Below, piece by piece: positions 1 to 5,156 of a stretch of 5,323 nt of DNA. The translations under genes were made by a program, and so were the position numbers. The notes beneath the pieces are model-generated. The model saw only the letters and a program-made list of their open reading frames with translations, was not told the origin of the DNA and searched no databases. Origin of the DNA: Deltaproteobacteria bacterium (lineage in GTDB: Bacteria > Myxococcota_A > UBA9160 > SZUA-336); the NCBI GenBank assembly GCA_030673955.1, contig DAOVBF010000115.1, forward strand, positions 1 through 5,323, in the 5' to 3' direction. Position 1 is the stretch's first letter; every line of letters starts with the position of its first letter.

Positions 1-362
1 AGCCCCTCCGGTAAGGTGACGGCATAGGTCTTGACGGCGCCCGAGACGAGCTGTTCGAGAATGCGAAGCGGCGGCAGGCTCGGCGCCAGGTCGTACTCGC
101 CGCTCTTGATCTCGTGGTCAACTCCCGCGAAACGCGCAAACGCCACGAGCACGCTCGGCCCGAACAGCGCTCGCTCCGGCAGGAGATGCTCGGCCTCGAG
201 CCGGCCCGCGACCGAACGGAGGGACTCGCCCGGACCCACACGGAAAACCTGGGGGGGGCCCTCGGGCCGGGCCGGAATCCAAAGCCCCGCTACGCTCCAG
301 GCCAGCGCCGCGCTGATGCCGATCAGCGCCAGGACACCGGCGATGAGCAGGCGCCCCCTCAT
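1..362 (-). CDS. mltG: Endolytic murein transglycosylase MltG, N-terminal part (cut by window edge)
   Basis: MltG is an inner-membrane lytic transglycosylase that cuts nascent glycan strands during peptidoglycan synthesis and so limits their length. The visible 120 codons start at ATG 362 and run off the left edge. Residues about 4-24 form one hydrophobic membrane anchor. They are followed by a LysM-like segment (VGPGESLRSVAGRLEAEHLL, residues 42-61), then the family signatures IKSGEYDL (85-92) and VTLPEG (115-120). The catalytic Glu of the YceG domain lies outside the window. The start is supported by GAGGG nine bases upstream and by a 4-base ATGA overlap with the ruvX stop, so the two genes are probably translationally coupled. 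An 8-base G/C homopolymer at 251-258 falls within codons 35-37, and the frame is open as given. The family assignment is confident although most of the protein is missing. Confidence 0.9.
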   Translation of the reverse strand, partial: MRGRLLIAGVLALIGISAALAWSVAGLWIPARPEGPPQVFRVGPGESLRSVAGRLEAEHLLPERALFGPSVLVAFARFAGVDHEIKSGEYDLAPSLPPLRILEQLVSGAVKTYAVTLPEG

Positions 363-769
363 GCTCCGCGGCCCTCGATATAGGCGCGCAGCAGAATCGC
401 CGCCGCGATCGGATCGACGCGCTCGCGCTTCCTGGACCCCGTCTCACGTAGCACCCGCTTCGCCTCCAGGGTCGTCCAACGCTCATCCAGGAACTCCACC
501 GCCACCTTCGTGCGTCTCGCGACCGCTTCCCCGAAAGCGCGTGCCTCATCGGCCTCGCGTCCGTGGCGGCCATCGAGATGCAGTGGCAGGCCCACCACGA
601 TCCGGCCCACGTCGTACTGCGCCACGATCTCGGCAATGCGACGGAGATGCGTGTCAGTGTCGGCGCTCGACCGGTGGATCGTTTCGAGCGGCTGCGCCAG
701 AATCCCGGTCGGGTCCGTGACCGCAACCCCGATCCTACGCTTCCCGAAGTCCAACGCCATCGTGCGCAT
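359..769 (-). CDS. ruvX: RuvX/YqgF family nuclease (putative Holliday junction resolvase / pre-16S rRNA nuclease)
   Basis: This is a 136-residue RNase H-fold nuclease of the usual length for the YqgF family. In E. coli the protein is linked to maturation of the 16S rRNA 5' end, and other homologues resolve Holliday junctions in vitro. The family motifs are intact: LDFGKRRIGVAV with the first catalytic Asp at 7, IVVGLPLHLDG (57-67), FLDERWTT with the acidic pair at 95-96, and the last catalytic Asp at 119 in VDPIAAAILL. The start at ATG 769 gives MRTMALDFG. ATG 760 is a possible alternative that keeps the active-site Asp. Neither has a convincing Shine-Dalgarno sequence. The gene overlaps mltG by four bases at its 3' end, and ruvX-mltG proximity is common in bacteria. 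It is divergent from the HEAT-repeat gene, with about 70 bases between them occupied by a REP-like segment. Confidence 0.95.
   Translation of the reverse strand: MRTMALDFGKRRIGVAVTDPTGILAQPLETIHRSSADTDTHLRRIAEIVAQYDVGRIVVGLPLHLDGRHGREADEARAFGEAVARRTKVAVEFLDERWTTLEAKRVLRETGSRKRERVDPIAAAILLRAYIEGRGA
372..376 (-). promoter_or_regulatory. Ribosome binding site of mltG
   Basis: The minus strand reads GAGGG nine bases before ATG 362, inside the last codons of ruvX. It supports this start in addition to coupling through the ATGA overlap. Confidence 0.55.
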
Positions 770-770
770 C

Positions 771-856
771 TTGGGGACAGTAGCAGCCGGAGCTCAAAGG
801 GGTCAGGGTTGCGCCGGTGTGTGCCGATAAGACGGGCGCGATGGAATCTGTCCCCG
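771..856. repeat. REP-like intergenic inverted-repeat segment
   Basis: The segment is bounded by GGGGACAG (773-780) and its exact inverse CTGTCCCC (848-855). Inside are AAAGGGGTCAGGGTTG (796-811) and a weaker GCGCC/GGCGC pair (811-815 with 835-839). Paired GGGGACAG and GGGGTCAGG motifs resemble the short repeats spread by REP-associated tyrosine transposases (TnpA-REP) in proteobacteria. That resemblance is from memory, and only one copy is visible here. The right arm reaches into the predicted first codons of the downstream HEAT gene, so the element may supply that gene's start region. No transposase gene is in the window. Confidence 0.4.
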
Positions 857-1419
857 TACGTGATGTGATCCGCGCCGCTCTCGCGGATCCCGAGCCGGAG
901 GTCCGCGAGGCTGCGGCGGCGGCGCTGGACCGTTTGGAGGAGGCGCGCAGCGGCGAGCGCTTGCTGGCCTGCTTCGAGTCGGAGGACCTGCGTACGCGTA
1001 TTCAAGCGGTTTACGGTTTGAGCTGCCTGCACGAGCGTCGTGCTTACGAGGTGTTGCGTACGGCCCTCGAGGATCCCATCGTCGACGTGCGCGCAGCGGC
1101 AGTGCGAGCTCTCGAGGAGTTTCCCAACCCGAGTCTGCTCGAGCCCTTGACACAACGGCTCGAGGACCCGGAGTTGGTCGTGCGCCGCGCCGCGATCGTC
1201 GCCTTGGGTGCGAGCGGTGATCGGCGCGTCGCGACGTTCGTCGAGACGACGCTCGACGACCCGGATCCCGCCATCGTCCGCGATGCCCTGGAGGCCCTTG
1301 CCAAGCTGGGTGGCGCCCGTCTCGAGCGCGTCCTGCCCTTCGTCGAACACGCCGAGCCCAGTGTGCGCTCGGCTGCCCTCAGGGTCCTGCCGGAAGCGGC
1401 TCGCTCGGAAGAGATGTAA
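841..1419 (+). CDS. Small HEAT-repeat (PBS-lyase type) protein
   Basis: The protein has 192 residues from ATG 841 and is built almost wholly of six HEAT repeats of about 31 residues. Their second helices sit near 16-32, 47-63, 78-94, 109-125, 141-157 and 171-186. Examples are DPEPEVREAAAAALDRL and DPIVDVRAAAVRALEEF. Such repeats form a curved alpha-solenoid used for protein binding. No catalytic residue, signal peptide or membrane segment is seen, so it is probably a cytoplasmic scaffold or adaptor. The start is uncertain. In-frame GTG 817 has AGGG eight bases upstream and would add eight residues, while GTG 865 would shorten the protein. The region 817-856 overlaps a REP-like repeat. The gene is divergent from ruvX and convergent with an operon encoding another HEAT protein and an HD-GYP protein. 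A shared pathway with them is plausible but is inference. No specific function can be named. Confidence 0.85.
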   Translation: MESVPVRDVIRAALADPEPEVREAAAAALDRLEEARSGERLLACFESEDLRTRIQAVYGLSCLHERRAYEVLRTALEDPIVDVRAAAVRALEEFPNPSLLEPLTQRLEDPELVVRRAAIVALGASGDRRVATFVETTLDDPDPAIVRDALEALAKLGGARLERVLPFVEHAEPSVRSAALRVLPEAARSEEM

Positions 1420-1436
1420 GGGGCCCGCCGACGCAA

Positions 1437-1454
1437 GCGCCGCGTGAGCGGCGC
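1437..1454. other. 7-bp hairpin with GUGA tetraloop downstream of the small HEAT gene
   Basis: GCGCCGC (1437-1443) and GCGGCGC (1448-1454) are perfect inverse complements around GTGA, which as RNA is a GNRA-type tetraloop. It begins 17 bases after the TAA of the small HEAT gene. There is no T-tract, so it is more likely an RNA 3'-end stabiliser or part of a bipartite termination region than a classical terminator. Confidence 0.5.
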
Positions 1455-1481
1455 GCGCAGCGAGCGGAACGCGAGCGAAGA

Positions 1482-1516
1482 GCGGGTGGGCCAGACCGCT
1501 CTGGCCCGGGACCCGC
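1482..1516. terminator. Strong bulged hairpin between convergent genes, probable bidirectional terminator
   Basis: Fourteen base pairs form around a CCGC loop. The inner stem is GGGCCAGA (1488-1495) with TCTGGCCC (1500-1507), and the outer stem is GCGGGT (1482-1487) with ACCCGC (1511-1516). A GGG bulge (1508-1510) separates them on one side. It lies in the 102-base gap between the stop of the small HEAT gene (1419) and the stop of the HD-GYP gene (1522), where a shared terminator is expected. Neither strand has a T-run after the stem, so intrinsic termination would be non-canonical or Rho-assisted. Confidence 0.6.
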
Positions 1517-1521
1517 CGGAC

Positions 1522-2877
1522 TCAGTCCTTGAGATCGACCTGCAAGATGGTCGCCACGTCGATGCCCTTGGCGAGCGAATTGACCGAGGCCACGATTCTG
1601 CGCCTGGCTTCCGAGGGATCCGCGAGCTCCACGCGGCGGGTCTCTTCAAGCAGGTTTCCATCGATGTCCAGGACGATGCGGACGACGGGTGACGTTGCGT
1701 CCAGAGGGTTTTTCGCGGTCACCACCGCGACTTCGCCCGTTGCGAGACGCACCGCCTCCCCCACGGGGTAAGTGCCGAGCATGGCGATGAATTGCTCAGC
1801 GAGCTCGGGCCGGAAGGCGGCGCCGGCGCAGCGTTGAATGATCCGTGCAGCGTCGCTGGGGTGGTGTGAACGTTGATAGGCTCGCGTAGTCGTGAGCGCG
1901 TCGTAACAGTCCGCGAGGCCGACCCCTTCCGCGAGAGGATGGATTTCTGCTGAAGCCAGCCGCTCGGGGTAGCCGGTTCGGTCGAAGCGTACGTGGTGCT
2001 GAAGCACCATCGCGCGGGCGGCGGGATCCACCCCTTGCATGCTGTCGAGGATCTCCGCTCCCAGCTCGGGGTGGAGCTTGATCAGGCGCAGCTCCTCGTC
2101 GTCCAGCATTCCTGACTTCTTGATGATGCTCTCATTCGTACGGACCTTGCCCACATCGTGGAGCAAACCAGCGAGCCCGAAGGTGAGGAGCTCATCGCGC
2201 TCGAGCTCCAGATGCCGGCCCAGGGCGAGACAGAAAATCGAGACGTTCACCGAGTGGTTGTAGGTGTACTGGTCGTAAGACTTCAACATCGCCATGCCCA
2301 GAAGGGCGTTGGGATCCTGGAGAATGATTTCTCCCATCCCGTCGACGACCTCGATGACGGACCGCGTCGATGGAATTCGTCCCATTCGTAGCTCCGTCAT
2401 CATCTCTACGACGAGGCCCAACGACTCCTCGTAGGTGCGGCGCGCGCTCACTCGGACATCATCGCCGAGAAGGGTGTCGCAATAGGAAGCGTGACGGATG
2501 TCGTGCTGCTTCCACAGTGTGGCCAGGTCCGCCGTCTCGCCCGAGTCGGTACCCTTCAGGATATGTAGGATCCCCAAGATCTCATTCGCCTCGATGCCGG
2601 ACTGGAAGGTGATCGACTCGATGCCCCTTCCGCGGAGCGCTGAGAAAATCGTACGCCATACTGTGTCGGTCTCGTAGAAGGGAATCTCGTCGAAGGCGAG
2701 CACATCGTCGACGATGCCGAGCACGAGCGGGTGGCCGGCCTCGAGCAGCGTCGAGAGTCCCCGGGTCACGTTCTGCAGAGGGTTCTGGATGCCCGGGTGT
2801 CCTTCGGGGTAGAGCGCCGAGACCTTGAGGGCTCCCTGCAGGTGCGTAAGACATTCTGCTAACAGCTGCCGATTCAT
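1522..2877 (-). CDS. HD-GYP domain protein with N-terminal domain shared with the upstream HEAT protein (putative c-di-GMP phosphodiesterase)
   Basis: The protein has 451 residues in three parts. Residues 1-135 form an alpha/beta domain of unknown function, with LYPEGHPGI at 22-30. Residues about 195-365 form an HD-GYP domain, and about 366-451 a small C-terminal domain (YPVGEAVRLATGEVAVV, 370-386) often found after HD-GYP. HD-GYP enzymes hydrolyse cyclic di-GMP with a metal centre. The expected ligands are visible: H208 (YNHSVNV), H240-D241 with K244 (HDVGK), H269 (HPELG), H294-H295 and D323. The signature reads HHVRFDRTGYP, so GYP (302-304) is kept. The usual Glu of HHE is Val, and the Gly after Asp is Arg. 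No receiver domain or membrane helix is seen, so a cytosolic protein is expected, with the N-terminal domain as the likely input. Its ATG overlaps the HEAT stop as ATGA, which implies translational coupling. Activity is predicted, not shown. Confidence 0.93.
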   Translation of the reverse strand: MNRQLLAECLTHLQGALKVSALYPEGHPGIQNPLQNVTRGLSTLLEAGHPLVLGIVDDVLAFDEIPFYETDTVWRTIFSALRGRGIESITFQSGIEANEILGILHILKGTDSGETADLATLWKQHDIRHASYCDTLLGDDVRVSARRTYEESLGLVVEMMTELRMGRIPSTRSVIEVVDGMGEIILQDPNALLGMAMLKSYDQYTYNHSVNVSIFCLALGRHLELERDELLTFGLAGLLHDVGKVRTNESIIKKSGMLDDEELRLIKLHPELGAEILDSMQGVDPAARAMVLQHHVRFDRTGYPERLASAEIHPLAEGVGLADCYDALTTTRAYQRSHHPSDAARIIQRCAGAAFRPELAEQFIAMLGTYPVGEAVRLATGEVAVVTAKNPLDATSPVVRIVLDIDGNLLEETRRVELADPSEARRRIVASVNSLAKGIDVATILQVDLKD

Positions 2878-4529
2878 GGCGTTTCCGCCCGAGCCATCCG
2901 CTCGATCGACTCGCGACAGGCCCTTCGGACCGCGGGATCGCCCCCTTCCGCGTACGTCGCCAATAGCGCTGAGGCAGCCTTGCCTCCGATCCGTCCGATT
3001 GCCCGTGCGGCCGCGATGCGCAGCATCCGGTTCCGCTTTCGTCTGAAGAACGAGCGCCGCTCCATCACCTGCTTGAGAGCACCCAGGGCGTTGGGGTTCC
3101 GGATGCGCCCGAGGCTGCGGATGGCTTCTCGCTGTTCGTGTTCGGGGTACTTCTGGCTCGGATCCAGGATCTGCGCGAGCACCGGGACGGCCGCCTCGCT
3201 GCGCGTCTCTCCCAGGCAGGTGGTTACCACCGAGGTGAGCTCCGGCAGCTTCCGCGACGCTCGGAGGAGTCCCTGCACCGCGCGGTCCGTCCCGATCCGC
3301 GCCAGCGCCCTCGCAGCCTCGCGCTGCAGTTCCTCGTCGGGTTCCAGCAACTTCTTCAGCAGGAAGTCCGCAGCGCCCGGGTGCTGCATCCGGCCCAGCA
3401 GGCGCGCCGCCAGTCGGACACTATCCGGACTCGAGGCCTCTAGTTGTTCCAGGATCACGGGAAAGGCCGCTTCACCCATAGCGATCAGGACCGCGGTGAG
3501 CTGGCTCTGCAGGACGGCGCTGGCCCGCTCGTGTCGCTTCAGCAGGTACGGAACCACGCTGGAGCCGAGACAGATCAGCGTCTGGGTCGCCTGCACGCTC
3601 GAGAGCCCCGCCCCGCTGCAGGCGTGGTCGATCACCAGGTCGAGCATCCCCTGGTTCTCGATGAGCCGATGGAGTCGCTCCTCGGCGTCTGCACGGATGG
3701 CCGCTGAGCGCCCCCCGGCATCGCTGGCGTGTCGGCAGCAGACCAAAACGGCGCGGTAGCCGTCCACCACGTTCTTGGCCTGCGTCATGGCGGCGACCCG
3801 CTCCTCGATGCGGTTCGCCAGCGCCTGGTACTGACTGAGCTCGTCGCACTTCTCGAGCTCCGCCAGCAGCTTGATGAGGTCGCTGATGGACTCGGAGCGC
3901 AGCTTCTCGGGCGACGTCGAGGGTGCCTCGGGCGGCTCCGGGTCGGATACGGACGGAGGCTCTTGCGCTGGGGGCTCTTGAGAAAAATCCCCCTCGCCGC
4001 CCTCGCCCTGTTCTTTCTGGCCCTCGCCTGCAGCGGTGCGCACGCGCGCGAAGTGCTCCCCGAACTCGATCTTGGACGTGGTGATGTGGCGAACGCCCGC
4101 ACGGGACAGGGCCTGCTCCAGGCCTCCAGAGGCCTCCTGCACGTCGACGCTCTCCGCGAGTGCGTCGATCAGTGCCAGGAGCTCCCTCGCCTCCAGCTCG
4201 CGATGGATCCGCAGAGTGCGCACGCGGCGAAGCCGAAGCGCCTTGGCGATCTCGTCGATTGCGGGTCCGCGCGCCGGCGCGCCGCTGGGAAGCACGAGGA
4301 CTCCGTTTCGAAGCTCAAGGTGGAGTTCCTGCACCTGATCCAGGCCATCGCGCCAGACGGCGGTGGCGCGTTCCAGCGTGTCGCGCAGTGCCGGGTGCGT
4401 AGGGGGGTAGAACTGCCGTGCCCGGAGGGCGCGCGCGAGCTCAAGCAGCAGAGGCGATACGGTCTCTGGCTCGAGGCATGCCTCAGTCATAGAGCTAAAC
4501 CCTGGCGCAGTCGGTCCTGCGGTGCGCAT
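2874..4529 (-). CDS. HEAT-repeat protein with N-terminal domain shared with the HD-GYP protein
   Basis: The protein has 551 residues. Residues about 22-158 form an alpha/beta domain that aligns with residues 1-139 of the following HD-GYP protein. Anchors are FYPPTHPAL (40-48), NGVLVL (75-80), VRTLRIHRELEARELLALI (103-121) and VRHIT (146-150). Residues about 165-210 are a low-complexity Gly/Glu/Pro/Ser linker, presumably flexible. Residues 210-305 are helical, and about 310-548 are HEAT repeats with second helices near 368-381, 398-412, 463-476, 500-514 and 531-545. A basic loop, RRSFFRRKRNRMLR, lies at 491-504. No signal peptide, membrane helix or catalytic motif is seen. The start at ATG 4529 is chosen because GGAG lies six bases upstream. 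Met14 (ATG 4490) also fits the domain border. It is the first gene of a two-gene operon and probably acts as a scaffold with the HD-GYP partner, which is inference. Confidence 0.88.
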   Translation of the reverse strand: MRTAGPTAPGFSSMTEACLEPETVSPLLLELARALRARQFYPPTHPALRDTLERATAVWRDGLDQVQELHLELRNGVLVLPSGAPARGPAIDEIAKALRLRRVRTLRIHRELEARELLALIDALAESVDVQEASGGLEQALSRAGVRHITTSKIEFGEHFARVRTAAGEGQKEQGEGGEGDFSQEPPAQEPPSVSDPEPPEAPSTSPEKLRSESISDLIKLLAELEKCDELSQYQALANRIEERVAAMTQAKNVVDGYRAVLVCCRHASDAGGRSAAIRADAEERLHRLIENQGMLDLVIDHACSGAGLSSVQATQTLICLGSSVVPYLLKRHERASAVLQSQLTAVLIAMGEAAFPVILEQLEASSPDSVRLAARLLGRMQHPGAADFLLKKLLEPDEELQREAARALARIGTDRAVQGLLRASRKLPELTSVVTTCLGETRSEAAVPVLAQILDPSQKYPEHEQREAIRSLGRIRNPNALGALKQVMERRSFFRRKRNRMLRIAAARAIGRIGGKAASALLATYAEGGDPAVRRACRESIERMARAETP

Positions 4530-4535
4530 CGGTTA

Positions 4536-4539
4536 CTCC
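4536..4539 (-). promoter_or_regulatory. Ribosome binding site deciding the start of the HEAT/HD-GYP operon
   Basis: The minus strand reads TTGGAGTAACCG directly before ATG 4529, which places GGAG six bases from the start. The alternative ATG 4490 has only AGGG at nine bases. This favours the longer 551-residue product. Confidence 0.6.
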
Positions 4540-4630
4540 AAGTGGCAGCTTGAGAAGGGTCTGACCGGCCCGTGCCCCCGCGGCCGCTCGCCATGGCGCG
4601 AATGACTACTTTCGATATCCTTTCGTTTTC

Positions 4631-4660
4631 TTGACAGCCGGGGGAGAGGAACTCTAGGAT
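4631..4660 (+). promoter_or_regulatory. Sigma70-like promoter for pgpA-cinA
   Basis: A perfect -35 hexamer TTGACA (4631-4636), an 18-base spacer and TAGGAT (4655-4660, four of six matches to TATAAT) lie upstream of pgpA. A start near 4667 would give a leader of about 25 bases. The region just before it (4610-4630) is unusually AT-rich for this window, which could act as an UP-like element. The rest of the 162-base gap between the divergent genes (4530-4691) holds only short palindromes such as CGCCATGGCG (4589-4598). I could not see a convincing promoter for the minus-strand operon. Confidence 0.55.
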
Positions 4661-4691
4661 CCGCGCAAGCGGCAGAAGTCCCTGATATCTA

Positions 4692-5156
4692 ATGAGAAAA
4701 CTGGTTCTCTTCGTGGCGACCGGGGCGGGCTCAGGCTATGCGCCGGTGGCCCCCGGCACCATGGGCTCGGGGGTGGGCCTGCTCCTCTATCTGCCGCTCG
4801 CGAGCTTGGGAGGGGCTTTCTACCTGCTGGCCGTGGGGGGCGTCGCGGTGCTGGGCATCTGGGCTTCGGGCCGAGCGGAGAGCATCTTCGAGCGCCGCGA
4901 TGACGGGAGGATCACGATTGACGAGATCGCCGGCATGCTGCTCGCGCTCGCGTTCCTCCCCTTTCGTCTCGATGTGGTCGTGGCGGGGTTTCTCTTTTTC
5001 CGCTTGTTCGACATCTGGAAACCTCCCCCCGTGCGGGCCGCCGAATCGCTCTCCGGGGGGCTGGGTGTGATGGCGGACGACCTGCTGGCCGGGCTCTACG
5101 CGAACCTGATCGGCCAGCTCCTGTGGCGGGTGGTCCTTCCGGGAGGGATCGGGTGA
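4692..5156 (+). CDS. pgpA: Phosphatidylglycerophosphatase A
   Basis: PgpA removes the terminal phosphate of phosphatidylglycerophosphate to give phosphatidylglycerol, in the inner membrane. The 154-residue length is typical of the family. The signature motifs are GSGYAPVAPGTMGS (13-26), ITIDEIAGM with the acidic pair D77-E78 (74-82), FRLFDIWKPPPVR (103-115) and GGLGVMADDLLAGLYA with D129-D130 (122-137). Hydrophobic segments near 27-58, 80-101 and 132-149 fit a small multi-pass membrane protein. ATG 4692 places the first motif at the usual distance from the N-terminus. There is no good Shine-Dalgarno sequence before it (AGAAG at about 4674-4678 is the nearest purine run). A sigma70-like promoter lies about 30 bases upstream. 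The stop overlaps the GTG start of cinA, so the two genes form an operon, an order seen in many deltaproteobacterial genomes. Confidence 0.96.
   Translation: MRKLVLFVATGAGSGYAPVAPGTMGSGVGLLLYLPLASLGGAFYLLAVGGVAVLGIWASGRAESIFERRDDGRITIDEIAGMLLALAFLPFRLDVVVAGFLFFRLFDIWKPPPVRAAESLSGGLGVMADDLLAGLYANLIGQLLWRVVLPGGIG
5142..5147 (+). promoter_or_regulatory. Ribosome binding site of cinA
   Basis: GGAGGG lies five bases before GTG 5153, inside the final codons of pgpA. It fixes the non-ATG start of cinA. Confidence 0.75.

Noticed and set aside
31..720. 229-codon open frame on the plus strand
   Set aside because: It is antisense to mltG and ruvX, which are both recognised with intact motifs.
118..1350. 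410-codon open frame on the minus strand
   Set aside because: It runs antisense to the small HEAT gene and out of frame through ruvX and mltG. Both of those have clear family motifs, and this frame gives an Arg/Ser-rich sequence without domains, as expected for a shadow frame in GC-rich DNA.
2980..3759. 259-codon open frame on the plus strand
   Set aside because: It is antisense to the HEAT repeats and has the Arg/Ser/Cys-rich composition typical of a reversed GC-rich gene.
3729..4553. 274-codon open frame on the plus strand
   Set aside because: It is antisense to the large HEAT gene, which has repeats, a domain matching its neighbour and a good Shine-Dalgarno sequence. The plus-strand translation shows no recognisable domain.
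4558..4566. GGTCTGACC palindrome upstream of the HEAT/HD-GYP operon, reminiscent of a REP or operator half
   Set aside because: It is only nine bases, cannot fold with a one-base centre, and has no second copy nearby, so it is below what can be called a site.
4600..4640. Possible minus-strand promoter for the HEAT/HD-GYP operon in the AT-rich stretch
   Set aside because: TATCGA- and GATATC-like hexamers exist, but none has a -35 match at acceptable spacing. The strand-specific signal here is the plus-strand TTGACA.
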